Part shown: positions 34,469 to 42,277 of the stretch, piece after piece
Position numbering within the stretch: the first letter of the stretch is position 1
How the letters are laid out: each line of letters opens with the position of its first letter
Source of the DNA: Rhodobacterales bacterium RIFCSPHIGHO2_02_FULL_62_130
Lineage (GTDB): Bacteria; Pseudomonadota; Alphaproteobacteria; Rhodobacterales; Rhodobacteraceae
Reading direction: 5' to 3'
DNA: 64,000 bases
Assembly: GCA_001828855.1 (NCBI GenBank)
Contig: MHZT01000040.1
Coordinates: 261,507 to 325,506 of the forward strand
Translations under genes and position numbers: made by a program
Notes under the pieces: model-generated
What the model was told of the DNA's origin: nothing
Databases searched by the model: none
The model's input: the letters and a program-made list of their open reading frames with translations, nothing else

Positions 34469-35794
34469 CTAGCTGCGTGATTTCAGGGCGTTGGGGCGGG
34501 ATTGCCGCAGGCGGCGGATCTCGCCGCGGCGGATCAGGACGAAGGTCAGCCAACCTACGAACAGGCAGCCGACCAGAAAGCCGCCATAGGCCAAGGGCCA
34601 AGGGATTTCTGCCGTCATCATCGAGAATTCGGACATGCCGCCCATGCCGGACAGGATATTGATCGGCATGAACACCAGACCGAAAATTGTCAGCTGCGAC
34701 ACGCGTTTGTTCTGGTTGATGTTGATGAAACCGATGGTCGCATCCATCAGGAAGTTGATCTTGTCGAACAGGAAGGCGGTGTGGCTGTTCAGAGAATCGA
34801 TATTCCGCAGGATCTGTTTGACAGCGGTGGCCTGACCTTTTTGCAGCGTGCGTGCCTGCATCAGGAAGTTGATGGCGCGCTGGGTGTCCATGATGTTGGA
34901 CCGGATACGCCCGTTCAGGTCTTCCTCTTCTGCAATTTCCGACAGCACCGAAGCGGCCTCTTGGTCGGTCATGGTTTCGGACAGGACATGACGGCCGGCC
35001 TTGCCCAGCGTGCGGTAGATATCCTCCAGCGAATCCGCTGAATATTCCACATCCGCCCCGTAAAGGGCGATGAGCAGGTCGATGCAATCTTGCTGTTGGC
35101 CGATCGGCAGGGTGGCCAGACGCCGCCGCAACAGGCGGAACACCGGCAATTCCTCGTTCCGCAGCGAAAACAGGATCTGGCCGGGAATGGCAAAGGCCAC
35201 CGGCACGCTGCGGGACGCGCCTTCGCGGTCCAGCAGAAAGTTGGAGTGCAACCGGATCGCGCCAGCCTCGTCCACCTGAAAGCGCGTGCTGACCTCCAGA
35301 TCGGTTTCCTCGCCCGGATCAGGCAGATCGACGCCGTAATGGGCGCCGATCAGCCGTCGTTCGGCAGGGCTTGCCTCCAGCAGGTCGATCCAGACCGGCG
35401 TTACCCCCTGCAAATCGGCGGCGCTGCGGATCTGGCGAAAGCGCACACGCCCGTCCACACGCTCATACAAGGTGATCCGGTTTTCGCCAAAGCGAGGCTC
35501 GGAGGTTCCGTCCAGAAGCTCGCGCAGGGGTTGGGAGAGGAACCACGCAACATCGCTGGTGCGCGCAGAGCGCAGTGATTGCCACAGCACCTTTGCATCC
35601 GATACGTCCAGCGTTTCCAGCACGGCGGCGATGGCTTCGGGGGTCATCCGGTTCAGGTGGGCTTCAAGCTCTGCGGCTTGCTGGCGATGGACCAGTGAAT
35701 CCACCACATCCTGACCCGACTTGCGTGCGGTTTGCGACAGCCCCGCCACAAGGCGTTGCTTCCGCAGCAGTTCGGCTATGGCTTCGCGCGACAT
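34469..35794 (-). CDS. Divergent CorA-like metal transporter with MgtE-N-like N-terminal region
   Basis: This 441-residue protein has the CorA layout: a long cytoplasmic part, a long helix (about residues 280-365, MDTQRAINFLMQARTLQKGQ onwards) and two C-terminal membrane segments (IFGLVFMPINILSG and AYGGFLVGCLFVGWLTFVLI). The hallmark GMN motif at the end of the first membrane helix is replaced by GMG (GMGGMSEF, residues 383-385). Residues 50-95 (MTPEAIAAVLETLDVSDAKVL) resemble the superhelical N-domain of MgtE. It probably moves Mg2+ or another divalent cation through the inner membrane, but selectivity may differ. It stands upstream of no other gene on its strand. Confidence 0.82.
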   Translation of the reverse strand: MSREAIAELLRKQRLVAGLSQTARKSGQDVVDSLVHRQQAAELEAHLNRMTPEAIAAVLETLDVSDAKVLWQSLRSARTSDVAWFLSQPLRELLDGTSEPRFGENRITLYERVDGRVRFRQIRSAADLQGVTPVWIDLLEASPAERRLIGAHYGVDLPDPGEETDLEVSTRFQVDEAGAIRLHSNFLLDREGASRSVPVAFAIPGQILFSLRNEELPVFRLLRRRLATLPIGQQQDCIDLLIALYGADVEYSADSLEDIYRTLGKAGRHVLSETMTDQEAASVLSEIAEEEDLNGRIRSNIMDTQRAINFLMQARTLQKGQATAVKQILRNIDSLNSHTAFLFDKINFLMDATIGFININQNKRVSQLTIFGLVFMPINILSGMGGMSEFSMMTAEIPWPLAYGGFLVGCLFVGWLTFVLIRRGEIRRLRQSRPNALKSRS

Positions 35795-35845
35795 TTGCCC
35801 CCCTTTTCAGGCAACGCAGCAAGGCGGTCCCGACGCGTGGGGGTA

Positions 35846-36748
35846 TTAGTATTTCGGTGGGACGTAAAGCTCGGGCGGCAGAACCGCGCGTTCATAATCG
35901 GGATTGAACACGCGGTCGGGCAACGTCACATCGTCATGCGGGATCGGCTGATAGGGGATCAGGCCCAGAAGATGGTCGATGCAGTTCAGGCGTGCGCGCT
36001 TTTTATCATTGCCTTCAACGATATACCAAGGGGCTTCGGCGATGTTGGTGCGCGCCATCATCTCTTCCTTGGCTTTGGTATAGTGTTCCCAGCGCACGCG
36101 CGATTGCAGGTCCATCGGAGACAGTTTCCACTGTTTCATCGGATCGTGAATCCGCATCAGGAAGCGCATCTGCTGTTCTTCATCGGTGATCGAGAACCAG
36201 TATTTCACCACCGTGATGCCGGACCGCACCAGCATCCGTTCAAATTCCGGCACGTCGCGGAAAAACTCTTCGACCTGATCTTCCGAGGCAAAGCCCATCA
36301 CGCGTTCAACCCCGGCGCGGTTATACCATGACCGGTCGAACAGCACGATTTCCCCACCCGCAGGCAGGTGCGAGATATAGCGCTGGAAATACCATTGGGT
36401 TTTCTCGCGGTCCGATGGCGCGGGGAGGGCGACAACCCGCACCACGCGCGGGTTAAGCCGCTGCGAAATGCGCTTGATCACGCCGCCCTTGCCCGCGCTG
36501 TCGCGCCCTTCAAACAGCACGACGACCTTTTTCTTGTGATACTGCACCCAATCCTGAAGCTTGATCAGCTCTGCCTGAAGCCGGATCAGCGACTGGAAAT
36601 AGACCTTGCGATCAATCATTTCAGGGTGATTGTCACGGTAGATGCGCGAAATCTCGCGCGACAGAACCGCGTCCTCCAGATCAAGCTCGAACTCTTCGTC
36701 GAAACTTTCGGCCAGTTCGGCCTCTAGCCAGTCCTTTGCATCGGTCAT
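35846..36748 (-). CDS. ppk2: Polyphosphate kinase 2
   Basis: This 300-residue enzyme uses polyphosphate to phosphorylate nucleoside diphosphates (or the reverse). It shows Walker A FEGRDSAGKGGVIKRI near residue 82, the lid segment REKTQWYFQRYISHLP, and Walker B IVLFDRSWYNRAGVERVMGF near residue 143, all typical of one-domain PPK2. The ATG at 36748 was chosen because the frame upstream lacks family likeness. It is divergent from an operon for glycolipid synthesis, with 199 bases between them, so both may respond to phosphate supply. That link is inference. Confidence 0.93.
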   Translation of the reverse strand: MTDAKDWLEAELAESFDEEFELDLEDAVLSREISRIYRDNHPEMIDRKVYFQSLIRLQAELIKLQDWVQYHKKKVVVLFEGRDSAGKGGVIKRISQRLNPRVVRVVALPAPSDREKTQWYFQRYISHLPAGGEIVLFDRSWYNRAGVERVMGFASEDQVEEFFRDVPEFERMLVRSGITVVKYWFSITDEEQQMRFLMRIHDPMKQWKLSPMDLQSRVRWEHYTKAKEEMMARTNIAEAPWYIVEGNDKKRARLNCIDHLLGLIPYQPIPHDDVTLPDRVFNPDYERAVLPPELYVPPKY

Positions 36749-36947
36749 GCTGTGCTGAAATCCAGTGAGTTGCGCGTGGGTCTTGGTCCGCCCGCTGCAT
36801 GTCACGGAAAGATCACAGCCGTATGACGCCGCCGCGCTGCAACCACAGAGCGGCAAACTTCATCGGAGTGATACGGATGCTTTACAAAAACGTTCCCTCG
36901 GGCTGGAAAACAGGGCGCTGACAGGGTGATTGCATCAGCGAGGCCGC

Positions 36948-37835
36948 ATGACCGTTCCGTCCATCGACCATCGCTTGCCCCGCCACCATCGCGCGCTGTT
37001 CCTGTCGGATCTGCATCTGGGGTCGCTTGGCTGTCGCGCCGATCTTGTTCTGGACTTCCTGCAGGCAAATTCGGCGCCGGTCATCTATCTGGTCGGCGAT
37101 GTTCTGGACATCTGGCATCCGCTGCACGTCCACTGGACCGCCACGCATGATGCGATCATCGCCCATCTGGCAAGGCTGGCCGATGTCGGGGTGCAACTGG
37201 TCTATCTGGTCGGAAACCACGATTCCGAGATGCGGCAAGACCCGCGCAAGCATCTGTTTCCCGTCACCATCGCGGATCAGGTGGTGCATCAGACTGCCGA
37301 TGGAAAGCGGTTTCTTGTCCTGCACGGTGATGTCTGTGATGCGCGGGTGTTGCGTTGGCATATTTGCACCCGCATCGGAAGCCATGTCGATAGCCTGCTG
37401 CGGCTGGCAGACCACGCCTTGCGCCGTCTGGGACGCCGGGTTCGCCCCGAAGATCGCAGTCTGGTTCAGGCTTTGCTGTCTTGGGTCAATTCGGCGCTGG
37501 CCTTCGGGCATGGCCATGAAAAGCGCCTTGTCGCGCTGGCGCGTGCGGGCGGGCATGACGGGGTGATCTGCGGTCACTTCCATCTGGCTGAACTGCATGA
37601 CACCCACGGGCTGATCTATGCCAATTGCGGCGATTGGGTGGACAGCTTTACCGCCCTTGCCGAAGATCAATCCGGCCAACTGACCATTCTGGGCGGGCGC
37701 GCAGCCCTTGCCGCAACCTCTGCCGGCGGTCTGGCCAGCACACAGATTTCCCCCGCTGGCGGTCTGGCCAGCACACAGATTTCCCCCGCTGGCAGTCTGG
37801 CCAGCACACAGATTTCCATGGAGCGCGGATGTTGA
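36948..37835 (+). CDS. Metallophosphoesterase, UDP-2,3-diacylglucosamine diphosphatase/PlcP-like
   Basis: This 295-residue protein has all calcineurin-type metal motifs: FLSDLHLGS near residue 17, YLVGDVLDIW, YLVGNHDSEM near residue 85, a LHGDVCD strand, and VICGHFHLAEL near residue 210, then YANCGDWVDSFTALAE. This sequence group includes LpxH-like enzymes and the PlcP phospholipases C that split phosphatidylcholine and phosphatidylethanolamine to diacylglycerol in phosphate-starved rhizobia and marine bacteria. The glycosyltransferase that follows favours the PlcP reading. The C-terminus is extended by three in-frame 11-residue repeats (GGLASTQISPA type). The ATG at 36948 follows GAGG; the stop overlaps the next start. 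Confidence 0.75.
   Translation: MTVPSIDHRLPRHHRALFLSDLHLGSLGCRADLVLDFLQANSAPVIYLVGDVLDIWHPLHVHWTATHDAIIAHLARLADVGVQLVYLVGNHDSEMRQDPRKHLFPVTIADQVVHQTADGKRFLVLHGDVCDARVLRWHICTRIGSHVDSLLRLADHALRRLGRRVRPEDRSLVQALLSWVNSALAFGHGHEKRLVALARAGGHDGVICGHFHLAELHDTHGLIYANCGDWVDSFTALAEDQSGQLTILGGRAALAATSAGGLASTQISPAGGLASTQISPAGSLASTQISMERGC
37722..37817 (+). repeat. Three tandem 33-base repeats
   Basis: Units at 37722-37754, 37755-37787 and 37788-37817 (last one 30 bases) are almost identical; each contains GGCCAGCACACAGATTTCC. They are in frame and encode GGLASTQISPA, GGLASTQISPA and GSLASTQIS at the C-terminus of the phosphoesterase, ending 11 bases before the next start codon. Confidence 0.95.
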
Positions 37836-38959
37836 GCCTGACACTGGCCGCCTTTGCCAGCGCAATCGCGGCGGCCCATCTGATAACGACCGGCCTTGTC
37901 TTGCGGCGCAGCGCCAAGACAAGCCACAATCATATAGCTGTGGCTGACCTGCCCTTCGTCACCCTGCTGCGTCCGGTCTGCGGGCTTGACCCTTTTGATG
38001 CCGAAACGCTTGGCTCCAGCTTTGTGCAGGACTACCCGCGCTATGAGATCATCTTTTGCGTGGCGCGTGCCGATGATCCTGTTGTGCCGCTGGTCCGAGA
38101 GTTGATCTTGCAGCATCCGCAACGGCCCGCGCGGCTTTTGGTCGGCGATAGCCGCGTGACCGCAAACCCGAAGCTGAACAATCTGCATAAGGGCTGGATG
38201 AACAGTGCTGCCGACTGGATCGTGATGACGGACAGCAACCTGCTTTTGCCGTCGGATTATCTGCAAACGCTTGTGGCGGCTTGGCGCTATGACAGCGGGC
38301 TTGTCTCGGCACCGCCTGTCGGTATTCGTCCCGAAGGGCTTGCAGCCTCGGTCGAATGTGCGTTTCTGAACGGCAATCAGGCGCGGTTGCAGTTGGCTGC
38401 GGATTCGCTGGGCATGGGCTTTGCCCAAGGCAAGACCCTGTTCTGGCGCCGCGATATTCTTGAAAGGGCAGGCGGACTTCGGGCGCTTGGCGAAGATCTG
38501 GCAGAAGACGCCTGTGCGACCAAGCTGGTGCGCGGTCTGGCGCGCCGCGTGACGCTGACGCCGCAGCCCTTTCCCCAGCCAATCGGCAGGCGCAGCTTGC
38601 GGGCGGTCTGGGACCGGCAGTTGCGCTGGTCCCGTGTGCGCCGTGACGGCTTTCCGACCCTGTTTATTGCCGAGGTGCTGAACACGCCGGTGCTTCCGGC
38701 CCTTGCGATCGGGCTTGGCTTTGGCCCGATCGCGGCGGCGGCGCTGCTTTGCGTGCTTTATGCAGCCGAGGCTGTCTTGCTCTGGCGCTGCGGGTGGCCG
38801 CACGGCTGGCGTGATCTGCTGGCCATGCCGATCCGCGACGCCCTGATCCTGCCGCTTTGGCTGACTACCTTTGCCGCGCGGGGCTTTCAATGGCGTGGCA
38901 CGGAGATGGCCCCCCCTGCCGCCGCAGAGGCAGGCCAGCCTGTGCTGAGTGCAGAATGA
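37829..38959 (+). CDS. GT21 ceramide-glucosyltransferase-like membrane glycosyltransferase
   Basis: This 376-residue membrane protein matches the GT21 family. It has an N-terminal membrane segment, VTLLRPVCGLDPFDAETL near residue 43, the D2 motif IVMTDSNLLLP near residue 130, the D3 motif EDLAEDACATKLV near residue 230 and the processive-type QLRW element (WDRQLRWSRVRR), followed by three C-terminal membrane segments. GT21 enzymes glucosylate ceramide or diacylglycerol; rhizobial members make glycosyl- and diglycosyl-diacylglycerol. The start ATG 37829 overlaps the phosphoesterase stop, so the two are coupled. The lipid acceptor is not readable from sequence. Confidence 0.85.
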   Translation: MLSLTLAAFASAIAAAHLITTGLVLRRSAKTSHNHIAVADLPFVTLLRPVCGLDPFDAETLGSSFVQDYPRYEIIFCVARADDPVVPLVRELILQHPQRPARLLVGDSRVTANPKLNNLHKGWMNSAADWIVMTDSNLLLPSDYLQTLVAAWRYDSGLVSAPPVGIRPEGLAASVECAFLNGNQARLQLAADSLGMGFAQGKTLFWRRDILERAGGLRALGEDLAEDACATKLVRGLARRVTLTPQPFPQPIGRRSLRAVWDRQLRWSRVRRDGFPTLFIAEVLNTPVLPALAIGLGFGPIAAAALLCVLYAAEAVLLWRCGWPHGWRDLLAMPIRDALILPLWLTTFAARGFQWRGTEMAPPAAAEAGQPVLSAE

Positions 38960-39005
38960 TCCGGCCGATTTCAACCCGCGTTCCAGACGCCCAAGGAGGT
39001 GACCA

Positions 39006-39683
39006 ATGCGCCTGAGTTGCATAATCCCCGCCTATAACGAGGCTGCGCGCATCGGTGCCGTGCTGGATGCTGTTCTGGGTCATCCGTGGGTGGACGAGGT
39101 TATCGTCGTGGATGACGGGTCAACCGACCAGACCGCACGGGTTGCGGCGCGCAAGGGCGTGCGGCTGTTGCACATGACGCAAAACGGCGGCAAGGCGCGG
39201 GCCTTGGCCGCCGGAACCGCGCTTGCAACGGGCGAGTGGCTGATGTTCATCGACAGCGATCTGATCGGTCTGACCCATGACGATCTGACCCGCCTGATCC
39301 AACCGGTTCTGACAGGGCAAGCCCATACCGCGATCAGCCTGCGCCGCAACGCCCCCTTGCTGTGGCGGCTGATCGGACTCGATTATATTTCGGGCGAACG
39401 GGTGATGCCGAAAGAGATGCTTGCCGGTTGCCTGCACCAGTTGGACCGGATGCCGCGCTTTGGGGTCGAGGTGTTTCTGAACACGCTCTGGATCGCCTCG
39501 GCCCGACGTATCGCCGTTGTGCGATGGGACAGAGTTGAAAGCCCGTCCAAAGCCCGCAAACATGGGCTGTTGCGGGGGTTGAATGGCGATTTTGGCATGT
39601 TGCGCGACATTTTCCAGACGGTGGGCGCCCCAAGCGCCGCCCGCCAGATCCTGCAACTTCTGGCGCAACGCGTCCGTCCCTGA
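39006..39683 (+). CDS. Family 2 glycosyltransferase
   Basis: This 225-residue GT-A enzyme begins SCIIPAYNEAARIGAVLDAV, with EVIVVDDGSTDQTARVA near residue 32 and the metal-binding LMFIDSDLIG near residue 80. It has no membrane segments and resembles dolichyl-phosphate-mannose synthase-like enzymes. It follows the GT21 gene after 46 bases with an AAGGAGG ribosome site, so it is likely to be the third gene of the same unit, perhaps adding a second sugar or making a lipid-linked donor. No acceptor is known. Confidence 0.82.
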   Translation: MRLSCIIPAYNEAARIGAVLDAVLGHPWVDEVIVVDDGSTDQTARVAARKGVRLLHMTQNGGKARALAAGTALATGEWLMFIDSDLIGLTHDDLTRLIQPVLTGQAHTAISLRRNAPLLWRLIGLDYISGERVMPKEMLAGCLHQLDRMPRFGVEVFLNTLWIASARRIAVVRWDRVESPSKARKHGLLRGLNGDFGMLRDIFQTVGAPSAARQILQLLAQRVRP

Positions 39684-39819
39684 CGCCTTTGGCTGAATGC
39701 GGGGGTATTGCCCGCTCTGCGCCTTGCGCGGCGTTCGCGAAAGCCAAGGCTGTTCCGTCAGGTTTTGCGCTGGTTTTCAGGGCAGGTTTGCGGCCCGTGA
39801 TCACGAAGCCGCGAGCGTT

Positions 39820-39845
39820 GTAACACATCCGCCTCTTTCCGCGAA
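39820..39845 (+). promoter_or_regulatory. Predicted SigF-type ECF promoter of the bufferin operon
   Basis: GTAACA at 39820-39825 and CGAA at 39842-39845 are separated by exactly 16 bases. This fits the GTAACC-N16-CGAA pattern I recall for SigF of Caulobacter crescentus, which controls bufferin-type operons, and a SigF/NrsF-like pair is encoded in this same operon. Confidence 0.65.
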
Positions 39846-39850
39846 TTGTA

Positions 39851-39879
39851 GGATGAAGGGCAAACAGGCCCTTCCATCC
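39851..39879 (+). promoter_or_regulatory. Stem-loop in the bufA leader
   Basis: GGATGAAGGGC (39851-39861) pairs with GCCCTTCCATCC (39868-39879), with one bulged base, right after the predicted promoter and just ahead of the AAAGGGAGA ribosome site. It would sit at the 5' end of the message and may stabilise it. Confidence 0.6.
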
Positions 39880-39894
39880 TAAAGGGAGATTGAG

Positions 39895-40203
39895 ATGACC
39901 GCGATGACGTCCCGCCTGGTTCTTGGTGCCTCGCTTGCTTGCGCGCTTGGCGCGATGGCGGCAACGCCTGTGATGGCAGAAGACATGGAGAAATGCTTCG
40001 GTGTTGCACTGGCCGGGCAGAATGACTGCGCCGCCGGGCCTGGCACGACCTGCGCCGGCACCTCGAAGGCCGATTATCAGGGCAATGCGTGGAAGCTGGT
40101 TCCGGCTGGCACCTGCCTGACGATGGAACTGCCGGCAGCCGAAGACGGCATGATGCGGGCCGGATCGCTTGAGGCGCTGGAGCGCGACGTTCCGAAAGCA
40201 TGA
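39895..40203 (+). CDS. bufA: Bufferin-type RiPP precursor (DUF2282)
   Basis: This 102-residue protein has a Sec signal peptide ending VMAE at about residue 29. The mature part matches the DUF2282 bufferin family: [19 protein letters not shown] and [19 protein letters not shown], then PAGTC, with four conserved cysteines. In Caulobacter such precursors have core cysteines converted to thiooxazole-type heterocycles by a DUF692/MNIO enzyme and bind copper in the periplasm. Here the MNIO gene follows directly. A ribosome site GGGAGA precedes ATG 39895, with a SigF-type promoter and a leader hairpin upstream. Copper sequestration is known for the family, not shown here. Confidence 0.9.
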   Translation: MTAMTSRLVLGASLACALGAMAATPVMAEDMEKCFGVALAGQNDCAAGPGTTCAGTSKADYQGNAWKLVPAGTCLTMELPAAEDGMMRAGSLEALERDVPKA

Positions 40204-40210
40204 TGAAAAT

Positions 40211-40239
40211 GGGCGCGCGGTCACACGCGCGCCCGCTTT
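40211..40239 (+). terminator. Attenuator hairpin between bufA and bufB
   Basis: GGGCGCGCG (40211-40219) and CGCGCGCCC (40226-40234) form a perfect nine-pair stem with a six-base loop followed by GCTTTTTGG. It would let most transcripts stop after bufA and only a fraction continue into the maturation genes, giving much precursor and little enzyme. Confidence 0.75.
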
Positions 40240-40257
40240 TTGGAAAGGGGACAGGAC

Positions 40258-41103
40258 ATGCTGCCAGCCTTGGCCGGAGTGGGTTTCAAACCCGACCATT
40301 TCGCCGCGATCCGCAAGGATGCTGCGGATGTCGGTTTCTTTGAAATCCATGCCGAGAATTACATGGGCGAGGGCGGGCTGCCCCATGCCCAGCTTGCGGC
40401 GATCCGGTCGGACTATCCGCTGTCCATCCACGGGGTTGGCCTGTCGATCGGAGGTGCGCGGGGGCTGGATGCCGATCATCTGGAGCGCCTGCGCCGTCTA
40501 TGTGACCGCTATGAACCCGACAGCTTTTCCGAGCATCTGGCATGGTCCAGCCACGGGGCGGAGTATCTGAACGATCTGCTGCCGCTGCCCTATACCGGGG
40601 AAACCCTTGGGCTGGTCTGCGATCATGTTGACCACGTTCAATCCGTGTTGCGGCGGCGGATGCTGCTTGAGAACCCCGCGACCTATCTGTGTTTTGCACA
40701 ATCGACGATCCCCGAGACCGAATTTCTGGCCGAGGTGGCGCGCCGGACGGGATGCGGGTTGTTGCTGGATGTGAACAATGTCTTTGTGTCCTGCACAAAT
40801 CACGGCACCAATTCGCGCGACTGGCTGGCGGCAATTCCGTTGCATCTGGTTGGGGAAATCCATCTGGGGGGCCATGATACCGAGGAGTTGCCCTCTGGAC
40901 CGCTGCTGATCGACAGTCATGGTGCAGCCGTCGCCGATCCGGTCTGGTCGCTTTATGCCGAGGTCGTGTCAAGGATCGGGCCTTTGCCGACCTTGGTTGA
41001 ATGGGACAACAATCTGCCCGACTGGCCTGTGCTTTTGGCCGAAGCGGCGCGGGCGGGGGCCATTCTTGCGGCAAGGGGGGCTGGCCTTGCCCGCGCATCC
41101 TGA
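40258..41103 (+). CDS. bufB: Bufferin maturase, DUF692/MNIO multinuclear non-haem iron oxidase
   Basis: This 281-residue TIM-barrel protein belongs to the DUF692 (MNIO) family, iron enzymes that modify cysteines of RiPP precursors. Metal ligands are visible: EIHAENYM near residue 25, SIHGVGLS near residue 56, [15 protein letters not shown] near residue 138, LLDVNNVFV near residue 169, [11 protein letters not shown] near residue 200, LIDSHG and VEWD. All segments expected in active members are present. ATG 40258 is preceded by GGAAAGGGGACAGGAC. It lies downstream of the bufA attenuator and overlaps bufC. Confidence 0.93.
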   Translation: MLPALAGVGFKPDHFAAIRKDAADVGFFEIHAENYMGEGGLPHAQLAAIRSDYPLSIHGVGLSIGGARGLDADHLERLRRLCDRYEPDSFSEHLAWSSHGAEYLNDLLPLPYTGETLGLVCDHVDHVQSVLRRRMLLENPATYLCFAQSTIPETEFLAEVARRTGCGLLLDVNNVFVSCTNHGTNSRDWLAAIPLHLVGEIHLGGHDTEELPSGPLLIDSHGAAVADPVWSLYAEVVSRIGPLPTLVEWDNNLPDWPVLLAEAARAGAILAARGAGLARAS

Positions 41104-41836
41104 CTTTGTATTCGGATTTGATGCTGCCCTGCGCGGCGGGGCGCTGCCAACCGGCCTGATCGCGCGCGACATGACCGAGGTGGAGCGTCGCTTTGCCGTC
41201 TATCGTAACAACGTGGCGGTCAGCCTGTCCGAGGCGCTGGCTGCGCGCTTTCCCGTGATCCGGCGGCTGGTGGGGGAGGCGTTCTTTACCCCGCTTGCCC
41301 GGCTTTATGCGGAAACCGACAGGCCCAGAACGCCGGTGCTTGCGGAGTGGGGTGCGGGGTTTGCGGGATTTCTGGAAGGCTTCCCCCCCTTGGCGGCCTA
41401 TCCCTATCTGGCCGATGTGGCGCGCATCGAATTTGCACGCGGGCGGGCCTTCCACGCTGCCGATGCACCGCCTGTCGCGCCCGAGATCCTTGCCGTGGCC
41501 GATCCTGAACGGATCAGGCTGATGCTGCATCCTTCGGTGATCCTGTTGCGGCTTCGCCATCCTGCCGTGGCGATCTGGGCGCGCAACCAGCCGGGCGGCG
41601 CGGCGATGCCACTGGTGCAAGGCCCGCAAACCGCACTGATCTTGCGGGATGCGGCCTATCAGGTGCCGGTCCAAAGCCTTGGCGCGGGGGATTGCGCCAT
41701 GATGCAGGCAATCCTTGGCGGGCAAACCCTGTCGCAGGCTGCCGGTGCCGCGCAAAACGCCGAAGCGAACCACGACCCGCAAGTCATGCTTGTCGCCCTG
41801 ATGCGCGCGGGCGTGATCATCCAAGCAACGGAGTAA
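41087..41836 (+). CDS. bufC: Bufferin maturation partner (DUF2063 family)
   Basis: This protein of 249 residues matches DUF2063, the usual partner of DUF692 enzymes that is thought to recognise or present the precursor peptide. The N-terminal DNA-binding-like helical region is visible as [21 protein letters not shown] and [15 protein letters not shown], typical of the family. There is no ATG; TTG at 41087, six bases after AGGGGGG and inside the end of bufB, is the best start. The overlap of 17 bases with bufB indicates coupled translation. The C-terminal half is less conserved. Confidence 0.85.
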   Translation: MPAHPDFVFGFDAALRGGALPTGLIARDMTEVERRFAVYRNNVAVSLSEALAARFPVIRRLVGEAFFTPLARLYAETDRPRTPVLAEWGAGFAGFLEGFPPLAAYPYLADVARIEFARGRAFHAADAPPVAPEILAVADPERIRLMLHPSVILLRLRHPAVAIWARNQPGGAAMPLVQGPQTALILRDAAYQVPVQSLGAGDCAMMQAILGGQTLSQAAGAAQNAEANHDPQVMLVALMRAGVIIQATE

Positions 41837-41839
41837 GTG

Positions 41840-42277
41840 ATGCTGAACCTTGCCAAGCTGAACCACTGGATTGCCCGGATACCCGAGGCGCCCGTTGCCC
41901 TGATGCTGCGGGTTTTTCCCGCGCTGGTCTTTTGGCAATCGGGTCAAACCAAGGTGGAGGGGTTTGCCATCAAGGACTCCACATGGTTCCTGTTCGAACA
42001 GGAATATGCGCTGCCGCTGATCCCGTCCGAGCTTGCCGCCGTGCTGGCGACTGTTGCCGAACATCTGCTGCCCGTCCTGCTGATCCTTGGGCTGCTGACG
42101 CGGCTTTCGGCGCTTGGCCTTCTGGGGATGACGGCCGTGATCCAGATCTTTGTCTACCCTGATGCGTGGATGACCCACGGGCTTTGGGCCGCGCCGCTGC
42201 TTGCGCTGGCCGCGCGCGGGCCGGGGGGCTGGTCGCTGGACAGTCTGATCGGGTTTGACCGCAGGATGCAGGGCTAG
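41840..42277 (+). CDS. bufD: DoxX family membrane protein of the bufferin operon
   Basis: This 145-residue protein has about four membrane segments and the DoxX-family pattern ([20 protein letters not shown] near residue 20, [24 protein letters not shown] near residue 75). Small DoxX proteins are common fourth genes of DUF2282/DUF692/DUF2063 operons. Their role is unknown, possibly membrane redox or export of the metal-binding peptide. ATG 41840 lies four bases after the bufC stop codon begins to end, and the next gene follows immediately. Confidence 0.85.
   Translation: MLNLAKLNHWIARIPEAPVALMLRVFPALVFWQSGQTKVEGFAIKDSTWFLFEQEYALPLIPSELAAVLATVAEHLLPVLLILGLLTRLSALGLLGMTAVIQIFVYPDAWMTHGLWAAPLLALAARGPGGWSLDSLIGFDRRMQG

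Noticed and set aside
37722..37817. CRISPR array
   Set aside because: The three 33-base units are contiguous without spacers and lie in frame in a coding gene; no cas genes are present.
36948..37835. Plain LpxH of lipid A synthesis
   Set aside because: The metal motifs allow it, but coupling to a GT21 enzyme and absence of other lipid A genes favour a PlcP-like role; kept as an alternative.
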